Counted from the stretch's first letter, positions 37,336-50,242 are shown. The stretch is DNA of 64,000 bases from Rotaria sp. Silwood1 (GCA_905250075.1 CAJNOP010000220.1:193434-257433); one strand, 5' to 3'. The notes: a model not told the origin generated them from the letters alone. A program made the numbers and translations.

Positions 37336-37422
37336 CAGCGCTGGGCAAGCCAGAAATCAAGTCAAGTGAAGTCGGATTTGATTTCGACTTGAGGTATTTT
37401 TTATCTAAATTGCCCAACTCTG
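37336..37422. mobile_element. Possible tiny hAT relic
   Basis: CAGCGCTGGGCAA at the left and, reversed, CAGAGTTGGGCAA at the right are typical hAT-style ends, 87 bp apart with AAGTCGGATTT/GACTTG in between. The 8-bp flanks do not match, so this is weak. Confidence 0.35.
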
Positions 37423-38360
37423 GTTTGTTTCAAAATTGTCAATTAACCGCATCTGTCAAAATAATAACCAATGATCAATCGAGATTAATCATTAGCTTTT
37501 TGTATAATTGCAATCGTCAAAACTGAGCCGATTTTGACGACACGCGTTTCGTTATGCTTCAATACATTCTGCTACACTATGGTTATCGAGTTTACCTCTG
37601 TAATGATTCTTTTGAAACTAATGCGGTGTCACCTTTGTATAAATCTTAGTAAACTTTTTCGTCATAAAAGGATGTTTTTATTCAAAAAAAAATGTGAATA
37701 TCTATTTAACCTATTTGTAAAAAGTTCCTTTTTTTCAGTGACAGAATAATAAAAGCCATTTTTATCAGCATAAAAAATAAAGTTGTTCGAACGACGTTTT
37801 AAATACCATCGATTTGCGTAGAAGCAATACGTTGCAAATAAGATCCATGTGTTTCAACGCAGTGTAAATGAAATAAGATTCATTTAAAGACGAAAATGTC
37901 GTGTGTTAAAAAAGTTGACATTTAAGCGTTGTTTTGTATATTTTTTTTTTGGTCATAGGTAATAGCGAAACAAATTTTAAAAGCACGATCAATTCTATGT
38001 CATTGTCATTGATTGACGGATTGTGACAGGACCTAAAGAACAGAAAAGAAAAAAGTATAATGAATCTACTACTACGAAAAGCAACGACGTCAATAAAATC
38101 TAATACTTGTTAAAAGGGACGAGTAAAAACCTTTTCTTCTAAAAGAGCGGTCTTTTTCATAATAGGCACATAATATGCACGTGTCATTAATTGTATTTTA
38201 CGGTTGAATTATTTTTTCACACTTATTTCTCTAAAAAAAAGCCCTTGAATTAAGAATCATACTATTTTATTTTTTATTTTTCATTGTGAAGGATAAAATC
38301 ACTAACTATAGACGCATTGCTATCACTACATTCTGTGACAAGCATACAACGATACTTGAA

Positions 38361-40667
38361 ATGAATACTCTTTTTCCTTGCCTGCGACCTCCCGCAGAAT
38401 TCATCGGCGATTGGGCGGATGGAGACAAAATTCGAATGCACATTTGGAAAGATGGAAGTATGAATTATACAGTCAACGTAAGTTTAGAATTCAAACATAG
38501 TCGTCATTGAGAAATAAAGCATCTCAGGATGAGCATTACAATTATCGTAAACGGTCGTATTTAGCCGTATGTTTGACCGTAGAATTATGACCGTACGCCA
38601 TCGTATATGACTTCATTCATTGTCATATTTAACAGATCTCTGGTCTTGATGAGAAAAGTATGATATCATCTTTATTAATCGTCATCTCCTTTATCATCTG
38701 TGTATATAGCAAAAATTATTTATTTCATAAAATACAATATCATTTAATTTTATAAAGCCATACTTACTATTAAAAAAACTTTTTTTTTGGAAGAAATCTA
38801 AGCAAAAAAAAATACAATTTACTTTTATAAAACGGTAATTAATATTCAATCTAATATTGCGATCAATCTAAATAATAAAAATATAATTTAATGTTATAAA
38901 TTAATATATACCGTTCGATTCGTTGCTTGACTAAAGTTTAAAAAATAATACTTAACGATGAGTCTCTTGTTGAGATGATGTTAGATAAAAAAAAATACAA
39001 TTTAATTTCATAATGGATACTTACCCTTAAATACGATGTTCGAAAAAAAATCTAAATAAAACAAAATATAATTTAAATTTAAAATTTATGCTTCCAATTG
39101 AATCTCTTGCTAAGATAAATCCAAGTAAAAAAATTTGTTTAATTTCATAATTCAATACTTATACCATGAGATCTGCTATTGAAATTAGAAGGGTTGGTTT
39201 ATCTTTATTACTCTTCTTTGTAATAAATAATAAATATAAGTAAAATATTTACATTGCTAAAATAAAGATAAACAAATACAAAAAAAAAGCTTCATTATTT
39301 AAATAATAAAGAAAAGTTTTTTTTCTTTCTATGAGCGCTTAATTTTTTATTTACTCTAGGTAGCTCACAAAACAATCATACCATCATAGAAAAAAAGTAT
39401 ATAGAAAATGTTTTTTTGTTTATATTCTTTCATGAATCATCCACTTTTTTCAACAACATTACATATAGAAGTGTTGTTGAGGAAAAGAAAGGATACTGAT
39501 TAATATATTGTGTTATTACAATAGGTATTTGTCTATATAAATACCATAGGAAATCTTTTTTATTCTTTAATTTATCTTTACTTTATAAAATATCAATATT
39601 TAAGTCGTATTATAATTTTATAAAATAAAGATAAATCAATATTTCAAACTGAGATCAATCTAAATCATAAAGAAACGTGGCTTATTGTTTTGAATGATTT
39701 TCACCATTCGATTTGATGATCAATTTGAAAAATAAAAGCCTTGATAGAGATGGACGTATTAACCCATAGCTAAGTTACAATCATTTACGCTCGATTTGAA
39801 CGCCAACTGTATTTGAACACATATTGTTGTATACATTTATCGTATCTAATTCTAAATATTAACGTTGGCGTGAGACTTAAAGAGATACACAGTTAAAAAT
39901 CGAAGAAGTCAAGAACACAAGCAGCTAGTGATCTGCAGTTTTCAGCAAATGAAAGAGCAGTAAATGTAGGAATATAGTCTGTCATTTTGATGAAATTTTG
40001 CATTTGATATACCTGTCGGATAGAAGGACTTGAGATCTATAGTGCAAGAAATAATTTGAATGATTTTTTTTCTAACATCTTTACGCGGAGTCAATAAAAT
40101 CATGTATCTGATCGATCGAATAATATGGAAGTTTGCTGTGTTTAAAGCAAATATTCTTGTTATTAATATTTTACTAGATTGACAGATCTTTCTCATACAT
40201 TTTGTTACAATGAAAATCATTGATTTTGTAATAGTTTCGTTCTATATATTATCGGAGAAAAAGATGTCCATATATCTTATCTTTCGCTTGCTAGAAACCG
40301 TAGATGGCTAGCTGCTTCCATACTCGACTTATTCAAAATATTTAATTGTCTGCTTTTAAGTCTCATACCGACATTAATTGGTTGAAACAATGTGAAAATC
40401 TACTTGGAATGAAAAGAAATAGTGGAAAATTATGGTAATTTATAAATATTTTAGGGTTTTATTCGCAAAACTGATCAGAGCGACTGTACTTGTTATGATG
40501 CCACTGGCTTTTGCGCTCCTGGACCATTTTGCGCACCTATGGTTGGTACTTATGACGCTCAAATACCGCAGAGACCAACATTTCTTTTCAAGGGTTATGT
40601 GTTAACCAAGCAGCCTGTTGCTTATCGCGGAACGTTGTTATCAGAGACGGTAAAACCCTCTGAATAA
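38361..40667 (+). CDS. Small two-exon protein of unknown function, Cys-containing
   Basis: Exon 1 (38361-38477) ends at an AAC/GTAAGT donor, and exon 2 (40455-40667) follows a TTTTAG acceptor and ends at TAA. Both are phase 0, giving 109 residues. The frame is also open upstream of the chosen ATG. The protein reads MNTLFPCLRPP, GDWADGDKIRMHIWKDG, then a cysteine cluster SDCTCYDATGFCAPGPFCAP. I see no signal peptide or known domain. Both exons are less AT-rich than neighbouring DNA and use mixed third positions, which supports real coding. The 1,977-nt intron is about forty times the local norm and is filled by a diverged tandem repeat. It might be a remnant of a longer gene. Confidence 0.5.
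38720..39190. repeat. Diverged tandem repeat filling the long intron
   Basis: The word AAATACAATTTAATTTTATA (with variants) recurs near 38729, 38810, 38879, 38992, 39064 and 39131, about 70-110 bp apart. It is often followed by ATACTTA and preceded by AAATCTAAATAAA or AGATAAATCCAAGTAAA, with TCTCTTG(C/T)TGAGAT between. The units are strongly AT-rich and eroded. The rest of the intron (39190-40454) is AT-rich with no other element I can support. Confidence 0.55.
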
Positions 40668-43320
40668 TTTCAACAGAACCTGTTTTGGACCCGAAAATCT
40701 ATTCTTCATTGAACATTTGACTTTTGTTTTTTTTTAATAATATTTATGCTGTAATATCTTGAATAAATAAAATTTTTAGCAGCCAACGAAAGTAACTAAT
40801 CTAATCAGTAAGTTTCTTTTCACATATAGATTGTGTACAATTCGATAATGACGATGATCGTAAGTTCACGAATGTTGCAGCCGATTTTCAGCAATTGAAT
40901 TTGAGCTTTGTTGTAGATTATTTTCTGTAGAGTTTTTCATAAAAGAGCAAGTATTGGTTTTCAATATTCAAGTTGATTTTATGAAAGCATATGAGGAATG
41001 ATGGAAAGAATCATCGCAAGATATTCTCTAGAAACTTTTTTTGATAGCCCAGCAGATTAACGTCGAAATGTTGACATACTTCAGTTCGTAGCTGTTCAAA
41101 AAATTGTACCTTCAAGTTTTTTCACTGCAGCAGTTTTAATGATAAGACGATCTTGTTTTTCACTCATAGAAGCTGTTCGTTGTAATCCTTATCAATGAAA
41201 ATGATATACTGTTGGACTTGCTGTCAAAACCTCTTTAATTTATTAGGTCCCAAGGCAACGAAAGACAGGATCATACTACCTTAGAATTCTTTTAAACACC
41301 ATTTAACACGCAGTTCTTTCGAATATGTTGTGATGCAGATAATCATACAAGCACCATCAATGTCTGCATTTGATGTGCAAATGATGATGTCTCATTCTTT
41401 TCTGAAGAGTGTTGTTATTACTATGAGCTGAAAAGTAGAATTCAATAATTTGTTTGTCGATATTGAGGAGAAGCGTTTCACATCAGTTATAGATGAGGTA
41501 GGGGATGCACAAATTTGAGAAGAAAGCTTTTCCCTGTGTCCATAAGTGTCAATGGATGATGTTATTCGATATTTATTTGATGAAATACCAAAGTTTGACT
41601 GTGGTATATTTGTATTATTGACGCAGATTTCTCAAAGATATCAACGTGCAGCTCATACAAATACAGTAAGTAGAAAAATGTATTCAATCTCAATTTATTC
41701 ATTCAAGTAGATGATAATACATGATTTCAAATATTAGGAAAATATTGGCAAAAAGAAATGAAGCAAATAATATGACATAAAAGACTCTTCAGTTTTGTCC
41801 AGTCATGAACAAACTTTTGAATATTTATTTTATCAGGGTAATAGTATTTAGTCGAACAAATAATGTAATGGAACAATCGATAATTACTGATGATGCTGCG
41901 TACATAGTTCTTGACTAACTTCCATTTAGAGAAAGATCGTTCGTTACTTAATACAGTAATAGGTAATATTAATATGAATTGATAAACTAGAAAAGCACAA
42001 AGATTCAATTGACAATTATTTTTTGAGATGACAGCTATATCACTCGTATTATAATACTTGCTAATTACTAATTTCAATTACTTCAACTATGACATCAATA
42101 AAAAAAAGGCCCATCATCTAAGCCAGTTTAATTTTACGAAGATTTTTAGCATCATTTTCATTGAAATTGTCGACTGTTTTGGTGATAAATTTCTGAACCT
42201 ATACTAGATTTCGTTTAATATCTTAAATTATGATTCATATTATAAATAGAGATCGGTAATTTTTTTGTAAAAAGTATAATAAAATGGTTTTATACGAAAA
42301 ACAATTGATCAGTAAGATACAAGCAACTCATTTTTCTCCGAGGTATTTGTTTTTTGGTATATCTCACTATATGAATAAATGAACGTTAGTAATATTTTCA
42401 TTGATTTTCAATGACACATGTCGAGATTGATGTAATTATTGTAACTCAGTTTCAAAATCTACTTCTTATTCCTATAATTCTTTTCCTAGTGTCTGCCAAA
42501 CAGCACAATCAATATATAATCTATTCGAGAAAATAAATAACGGTTGTGAGAACAAGAAATTTCTGTTTCTATTTAGATCTTCTTAAGTTGATCGAATATT
42601 ATTCATGACAGTCTTTCTCATATTATTTAAACAGTTTCGATACCATAGTTGCCAAAATATACTTGCCTAACTAAAATGGAAATAAATAAATCATTTGACA
42701 ATAAGAACATGTTTTTATACTTGTATACGAAGGAATTTCTATTGAATGTTGTTCATTGAGTACTTTTGACTAAAGAGTGTTATGTAGATGATAATGTATT
42801 ATTTATATCTTTAGTCTGAAGCCTTTGTAAATCAAGGTATATTATGTGCGTCTTATGTACTTTCTAAAACATTAGGAAATCTGTAGACATAGTAATTGTG
42901 CTGAGTTTTTGAGGATACAATGCGAACTTTATCACAACTTTTTTAGGTAACCAATGATAAAATGATATAACGTGCTGAAATTACTAAGCAGAACATTCTT
43001 GCATTCGTATCATAGACCAGTACTGTTTTCTTTCTTAGAAAAGAGCATATCATATTTCACTAACAATTATCCACAGTAAAGTGATTCTATTCTTGCACTT
43101 TTATAACTGTTATAATGACGCTAAAGAACACATATAAGTTCCTCACTTCAACCTCAGAGAAGCTGTACTGAAAAGATTTTTTCACAAGTTATTCTCTATG
43201 AACATTAGAGTTTTAAAAGTTTTTATTATATATTATGTACATATATATATTATTCAAATTTACAAAAATCGTTTCATTGAACTTAAAATATAGAAAATGC
43301 TGTTTATTCAGAGATTTTAA
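40668..43320. other. Gene-poor stretch around the hAT remnant
   Basis: Apart from the transposase remnant at 41727-42077, I find only AT-rich sequence. Frames around 41080-41660 contain short coding-like pieces with many stops that may be further hAT debris on either strand, too decayed to place. Confidence 0.35.
41727..42077 (-). mobile_element. Remnant of a hAT transposase (C-terminal dimerisation domain)
   Basis: An open frame of 116 codons contains LPITVLSNERSFSKWKLVKN and YVRSIISNYRL, the hallmark of the hAT C-terminal dimerisation domain (usual form: P.T.ASAERSFSKLK.IK..LRS.....RL). The normal ending after that motif (L..LS.E) is altered. No RNase-H-like catalytic core, BED finger or terminal repeats could be joined to it. 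It is a fragment of a plain DNA transposon, not a working element, and not obviously related to the hAT-type MITEs at 17.8-19.3 kb. Confidence 0.75.
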
Positions 43321-44415
43321 TTAGAATCTATGATGAACTTCAGATGAATTCAGTTCAGGGTTCGATGTTGAATATTTATTGTGTATACCTCGGTAATTTT
43401 GATTGAATATAAATAGATCTGCTTCGAGAGCCATCAACTGATCAATTTTCATCTTTCGAATAGAATCTTCTTTCTTCGAAGTTTTTGAACGTAACGATGA
43501 TTTAGTAGATCCGTTTGAATCATCTGATTTAACATTTTGACCACGACATTTTTTCCATAAAAATGTGATCGAACGAAACAATGGTAATATGAAAAGATTA
43601 ATGATAAGAAATGTAAAAGCAAATAGTTCAATACATAAAGAAGTAAATAATAATACCTTAAAAATTAACTCAGCTGTTCGAACAATAGGTTCTTCAATAT
43701 TCTTAATAAAAAATGGACGTTCATCAAGTGTGATTTGAATAACAGTTAATGAAGACATATAACGTAAATAATTTCCAAATTCAGCATAGTATGCTTCATC
43801 TGATAGTGATACTGCAGTGAATGTTGGCGTCCATAAACCTGAATAATTAGTTTGATCTGATGCACTTAGTGCATGCGTCATATTGATGTTTTTAATAAAT
43901 ACAATTGGAATATAAGTTGCTCTACCAATAGCTTCATCAGATGTTGCATAAAATTGACAAAAATCTAGTTCACCTAAATTGATACTCATATTTGTTTGAC
44001 CTTGTCCTCGAATACATAAACGAATAGCACCAATCCAATAAGGACCAGTCATATTGAATTGTAAAGTTGTCTCATGTTTCGGCACAGGAAGTGTTATAGA
44101 TGTTATCCCTTTCGAAGCTGATCGTGTACAATTATTTGGTAAGGAAACATGTTTAGTACCACTTAGATTTTCTTGTGTAGTAATAACATTACACATAAAT
44201 CCAGTATTAATTAATTCTAGAGTTAGATAAAATATTTGTGAATCGAGAAGATCAAAAATAGGTTGAGCTTCTGGTGATTTGGGAATATCAAGAAGTTCGA
44301 GACCACTAGAAAATTGTGAGTTAATCAATGTTTGATCACAAGCAAATGTAGCTGGNNNNNNNNNNTAAGATAGTTGATTAACATTTGTATGGACATACAA
44401 AGAATAGGAATTCAT
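43321..44415 (-). CDS. Single-exon membrane protein of unknown family (gap inside)
   Basis: One open frame of 364 codons, interrupted after about 16 residues by a 10-N gap, so the N-terminus is uncertain. The region before about residue 245 is probably extracellular or luminal: it carries several N-glycosylation sequons (NMT, NMS, NYS), scattered cysteines (TFACDQ, FMCNV, IRLCIRG, LDFCQF) and SGLWTPTFTAVSL. Residues about 247-290 hold one or two hydrophobic spans (IFKVLLFTSLCIELFAF, TFLIINLFILPLF). The tail is basic and serine-rich (SSLRSKTSKKEDSIRKMK) and ends VHHRF. I recognise no family. Its length in this AT-rich DNA argues that it is genuine. Confidence 0.65.
   Translation of the reverse strand: MNSYSLYVHTNVNQLSXXXXPATFACDQTLINSQFSSGLELLDIPKSPEAQPIFDLLDSQIFYLTLELINTGFMCNVITTQENLSGTKHVSLPNNCTRSASKGITSITLPVPKHETTLQFNMTGPYWIGAIRLCIRGQGQTNMSINLGELDFCQFYATSDEAIGRATYIPIVFIKNINMTHALSASDQTNYSGLWTPTFTAVSLSDEAYYAEFGNYLRYMSSLTVIQITLDERPFFIKNIEEPIVRTAELIFKVLLFTSLCIELFAFTFLIINLFILPLFRSITFLWKKCRGQNVKSDDSNGSTKSSLRSKTSKKEDSIRKMKIDQLMALEADLFIFNQNYRGIHNKYSTSNPELNSSEVHHRF
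44356..44365. other. Assembly gap (10 N)
   Basis: Ten undetermined bases in the 5' part of the membrane-protein gene. The real missing length is unknown; the reading frame happens to stay open across the stated length, but this cannot be trusted. Confidence 0.95.
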
Positions 44416-47400
44416 TTTAGGTGTGAGTGTTGGTGGGTATTAGGGGTACTGACTCTGGCAACGTACTCAAATGTATGTTTGGGAATATTTTTCTCGATGT
44501 GGGAAAAGTCAAAAAAAATGATTGTCTAGAAGTGTTTATTCAAAACTAATGCTCTGTGAAAATTCATCAAGTTATTTTGCCTTCCAGAGAAATTTTCCCT
44601 TATTATGACAGATTCTGCATCGCTGATGGTATCTACGGCAACATTCACACGCACACTGTTTACTTATAATGAAAATTTATAAAAGCCTTATTTGTCATTC
44701 AATTCAATGTTTATAATAATGGCAAGGTTAAAATAAGAAACAAATACGAAAAAGAAAAATAACGTGCGATTCGTAACAATGTAAACAAAAAAACAGGGTA
44801 CCCATGAAAAAAAAAAATTCTGTTTCAAACTCAAAAAAATATAAAACAGATCCTTACTTTAGTGATCGCGTATCTTGCAAAACAACGATAGTCTATGAGA
44901 GATTTTTCACTTTACCTATTTTCCATTAGTTTAATAAGGCTAAGCAACACAGATAAGTTCCACATTTTAGCTTCAAAGAGCTTTCTTTGGGACATGATGA
45001 TTCTTGATATGATCGAATCTTTTCTGTACGACGAGTTCGATGAGAAGACAAAGTTTTAATAAATCCTAGCAAAATGATTGAAGAACTAATCATAGGATTC
45101 CTATAATCGAAGCATAGAAAGTCGACTCCTTATAGTTTCAATGGATGCAACATGAAAACATCAACAAAAATGAAAATAACTGTACAAGCTGTAAGAATGA
45201 GACAAACCTGACTTTTTAAACATTCAATTTCTCAGGTATGCCTTCATTTTTTCTGTTTACATAATGCCATGCAAAAAAAAACAGTATGCATATGTCAAGT
45301 ATCTAGACTATCAATACAACAATTCTATTGTAATATAACAAATCTTTTTCGCGCAAAACATAAAAAGATAGTAGTATATTTACAATCACAAAGAAAACTT
45401 ATCTTGAGAGCAATCTGTCTGTTGAAAAACAATCACTTCTATATGATATTGACAATAGATATAATAATGTATTTTATTATCACACCATTGAGGTCGCTTG
45501 TCGCAGAAAAATCACATTTGTTAAAAACAAATATTTCAGACATAGTAGTAATTACACAATATATTGAAAGGTAATTGTTAAAGATGGCTTTGTTATTCGG
45601 TTCAGCGACAAGCCACAGAATTGAAAGTTTTAGCGTTAAATAGACGACATCTGAGAAGGGCAATAAATCCACAGCATTGAGATTTGATCTCAAATATCTA
45701 AGGATGGGATAAGATAATGTGACGTTAATAAAGATCTATTTTACTGTGGATGTGGCATAATCAGAAGACAGAGTTTAAGATTTGAATTTGGATATAGTCT
45801 TTAAAAAAAGTATAAATAGTTTTTGTTTTAATTAAGAATCATGAAAATTGTAAACTACTTATGTAGATTTATTCCAATAGCAAAACCATACTTCAAAATC
45901 CAAATCTATTCTAGATTTGATGCATTTCTAACATAGTCAGACAATTCTAGATCACTTGTATATTCTGAAACAAAACAAAACATAATGGAAAAAAAAATAT
46001 TCTCTACAAAAAATGATTATGTCAACAAGTAGTAATTATGATGAAACTCACAGACTGCTATCATTTGAAATAGAAGAACTAGACAAGATCCACTTTGACT
46101 GGGTAACATAACTTGCTGTCTTCTCGCATCTTCAGGATGTAATTTTTCAGAAAAAGTCTTGTAAGTTTCTTAGAAAACAAGCTAGGAATGCTGGTTTGGC
46201 ATAGATTGAAAGAGGAATAGATCCAGAATATTGTTTTTGAACATCTTCATTAAGAACTCATCTGACTAATCAATTTCTAGAAAAATCGAATTTCGCTACG
46301 ATTCGACGATCCTAAATCTTCTTTCTTGACCGACGAAACTCGCAGGTTTATACGATGTTCTCATCAACAATTATTCAAAACGCAATGGAACATATTATAA
46401 GTTGAAATTAATAATAATTATTGCAATGCTTGATACATATTAAAGAGGTTACTTTTCTGAATGAATCATCATCATCATCATCTTTGTCAAATATATAAAC
46501 TTGAAAGGTCTATAGTGCTCTCTTACATTTATCCGTGTATGGTAGGACAATGATAAAAATTTGTTGTAAAAAAAAATGGCTACAGAAACTATTCGTCAAC
46601 TTGAATTTGATAGTTCTTTAGTAAAAACGCATAGATAAGATTTGGTTTATCGCAATATCTCATTCTTCACAGAATTCATGGATATAGTTTTAGCCTCATC
46701 ATTTAACTTTAAATAACATTGAATAGGAAATGTTTAGTTTCTTATTTTTTATATTTCTCACTCAACATAAATTACTTTTGTATCCTACCATAAATGCAAT
46801 AACTGAAGATTTAATTTTGACTGAAAAAATAATGTTAATATTTTTTAACAAAACAACTATCAATAAATACAATAACAATAAAATAAATAGATAATAAGAA
46901 AAAAAACAAGTATTAACATATTTCATTGAATTTTTCTGATCAATATAATTAGAAAATGATCAACATATATGAAAAAAAAAAGGTATTAATATTTTATTGA
47001 AATGCATCGTAAAATATTACCGGTGATGTATTTACATAAAAACGAAAGAAAACATTAAATGGTTGTCATTATTAATTTATTTTCAAGGCAAGAGTGACGA
47101 CAAAACTCTAAACGAACAGTCATAAATATATGTCAACTGTTTTTTTTCCAGAACTTTGATTTTATAATTAGAAATTTAACTTAGTCATCGTGTATTTTCT
47201 TTTTTGTCTTGACAAATACTATATTTATATGTGTAATAGTATTATTCTGTTATGAACTAATTTATTGGCAAACTACTGATATACAAAAGTAGTAGAATAT
47301 ATAAAGTAATGAAATTTAACAGTATAATTGCGTTTTTTGAAATATCAATCAATAAGATTGTTGATCAGGATATTGACAAGTATATAAATCTTGTTTTTAG

Positions 47401-50242
47401 AACCTGAGAAAATTGTAAAAAATTCCATTATCGTGATGAAACATAATATATTTCAATAGTACTAACCAAAAAGAAAAAGTTCCATTAAGCTCATATGAAT
47501 GAATTCTTTCATAGAGATATTTTTAGAAGACAATTTGTACTATGAAATAGTATTTACGAAAAATCTATTAGAAATCATTATAGAGATGAAAATATGAGAT
47601 TTGTGGTTATTAATTATTTACGGACTGAGACCATATATGGCTTTGAAATCGGACTAACGGAAGAAACTTTTAGATATTTTAAAATTCGAATTTTTAACAT
47701 AGGTTCTATTCCAATATGTATGTTAAGCATACAAACAATAGAATATACATATATTTAGCTCAAATCAGTTCGTCATTGTTCATCACATATTTGCTTTGTA
47801 AAGCTAATATCAGAAAGAAACGTGTATTTAAATATTATCGTTTACAACTAATCTGTGAAATCTAAAAATCTTATAGAATTTGTTCTGTTTTGATTTATCA
47901 ACCAGCTAAATTTATTGCTTGAAACTTTTCATCTCTTCTAAGTCGAATAACAAATAGAAAAGTAGGTCATTGTGTTACTGATTGCTTCGAGAAATGTCAT
48001 AATTTATTGCATTAACTTCCGTTCGTATATATTTTTTGAATGATTTCTTATTGTACTTCATCAACATGTATTTGTCGTTTCAACATAAACACAAATTCAG
48101 TACTTTTTCTATTTTTAACACAATCAAAACACTTATTTGTATAATTCACATACACGTACACAACATTGTGTAAGGATGAAAACAGTGTTTAAAGTAAAAC
48201 AAAAAAAATCACAAAAATCTAACAGTTTCTTGGAAAACAAAAGTCAATCTTCAAAGGGTTAATTTTGTAAAAGACGATTTAAAAAAAAAGAAAGTATTGC
48301 CAGACATTCTAAAACAAAAATATCATTGTTCTTCATCTGTAACACATTGTTCATAAATGACTTTAGTTTTAGTGTTTATCCGTTTTTTTTTTCTCTTTTC
48401 TGTATATTGAAATATAAACACAGACAATAGCAAATATAAGAGAGAACATTCTATAATCCATTAATACTTTTCTTCTTTTTTTCGGCATCAATGTTTTAAT
48501 ACACAGCATGATTCTAATTCTGATAAACATACTTAATCAACGACTATAATCAAGATAAGATTTATCGTATAACAAAAACATATCAAATATATTAAACATA
48601 TTCAAAATAAATGACTCATATAAATATATGCACGTCTGTCTATATGTTAATCTTACAAATATTAGTTCAAATAAAATTCTATTACAATGTTTTGAGTCAT
48701 AGAAATAACTTTGACATAAAACATGTTAGTATAGAAAAAAAAAGAGAAGTATTTCAACTTGATATTTTTTTTTTTACATGTTTCATATTAAAAATGTTCA
48801 ATATTAAATATAGTGGTAGGATATTAGAATCATAATTTTATATTGTTTGAAAATATATATTTCAAGATTTTTTTATTATTGAACTATAGGTTAATCTTGA
48901 CGAGTAGATAAATAGAGCTACTAAAAATTAATGAAATAATTATCTTTCAAACAAAAAAAGAAATGAAAGCTACCCATTCCGAACAGGATATAGGACTTGT
49001 GAGAAAAATGCGAAAACAATGTACAAGTTTTCGATTCGAAAATGTTTTCACGAAAGAAAATTCTCAAATAATAAAACATTTTTCAATTTGAACTATGTTC
49101 AATTGATAGGATCTAGTAAGAAAATAAATATTCTAGAATGATTTGAATTAATGAATCTTTATTATTAAGATATTGAATTTTCATCTAAACACTGTATTTA
49201 CATAAAGACATCGATTAGATTAGCTTATAGAACAAAAATTCGAGAATATTTTTTTTTATTCTAATTATTGTAAAAAAAATATAGATAAATATTCATATCT
49301 TGGAAATACTTGACCAAGAAAAATTCTGAAACTTTTTCTACAAATTAATCTAATCAATACCTTTATGTAGAGAAAACTTTAAGTCAAAATTCAAGAGTAT
49401 GATTTTACTTGAAAACTAGAATACTTATCTATTCGAATCGACTCTATGAATTGAATATGATTGCGAACTTACAAACGATTTATTACCTACGATTTTTTTC
49501 TCATCCATCGATAGATGTTACTTTAGACTATACAAGACGGATCCTATAAGTCCTAGTAGCTTGAGAATGCGTAGGGTGCGCTAGTCATCGAATACAAAAA
49601 ACAAAACCGGAAAATCGTATCTCGTATTATCTGTGTAAATATCCAATCCTAATTAGAAAGCTTCATTGAGAATATCAACGTGTACAGTTCGAATTACAAA
49701 ATTTTGTACTCAATTACTTCTAGAAGATACTTTTAAATATGCGAAAAATAGTCAAATATATTCTCTAGAAACTTCCTATTCACTTCTTATGTAAAACAAT
49801 CAAATATTCTAGTCAATTTTAATTTCATAATACAAATTCAATTAAAAATTTTTATATTTGATCTTTCATTGAACATTTTTCTATATTCTAAAGAATTATT
49901 CGGTTTTGTTTTTTCATCAAGAAAAAAACAAAAACTGAATTTCTATGACATATGCAACCTTCATTTCTATTGGTGAATATATTCTACATTAGCTATGTAT
50001 TCGTACCTTCATTATGATTCATATTCTAGATAGAGATACTAATCCTTTTATTTATTTCCCTATCAAATTCATAAAAAAAGTCAAAAAACAGCTGTTTTAT
50101 TAATGTACCCTGAAATTATTATCTTCATAACATGACTTTAAAATAAATATTATCTTTTTCTTTTTTTTATTCTTTCATAGATATTTACTTTTAATATATA
50201 TATATACATAACAAAAAAAAAAGAAATTTATATATATCTATA
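44416..50242. other. 5.8-kb gene-poor stretch
   Basis: It opens with a GT-rich island at 44418-44460 (GTGTGAGTGTTGGTGGGTAT) directly at the membrane-protein start. No gene, RNA or intact element is visible further on. A foldback lies at about 49060-49495, and a weak inverted pair TATGGTAGGACA / TGTATCCTACCATA brackets 46540-46790. The rest is AT-rich. The last few hundred bases should contain the MITF promoter and 5' UTR. Confidence 0.4.
49060..49495. repeat. AT-rich foldback (old, diverged)
   Basis: The left arm (ATGTTCAATTGATAGG, AATATTCTAG, ACATAAAGACATCGATTAGA) pairs with the right arm read in reverse (ATATTCAATTCATAGA, AGTATTCTAG, ACATAAAGGTATTGATTAGA). The centre is near 49285. Similarity fades outward, so the ends are approximate and no target duplication can be called. 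Confidence 0.6.

Larger units (their letters stand above)
30663..38360. other. 7.7-kb gene-poor stretch
   Basis: Between PRMT5 and the small gene at 38361 I find no credible gene. It holds two ACGAGG-family foldbacks (31030-31485 and 31900-32522), a small perfect hairpin at 36162-36198 and a hAT-like relic at 37336-37422. The remainder is AT-rich. On the minus strand around 35770-35290, interrupted coding-like pieces (such as GIVSMLF, LLALAGIVSNI, KIINMRKVNIQP) hint at a decayed membrane-protein gene, but I cannot name it. Confidence 0.4.

Noticed and set aside
40668-41700. Continuation of the hAT transposase on the plus strand
   Set aside because: Coding-like pieces are on the opposite strand to the recognised domain and are full of stops; no catalytic motif was found.
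43321-44415. TMEM231-like ciliary protein
   Set aside because: The rough layout (large luminal part, late transmembrane span) is similar, but no characteristic stretch could be matched.
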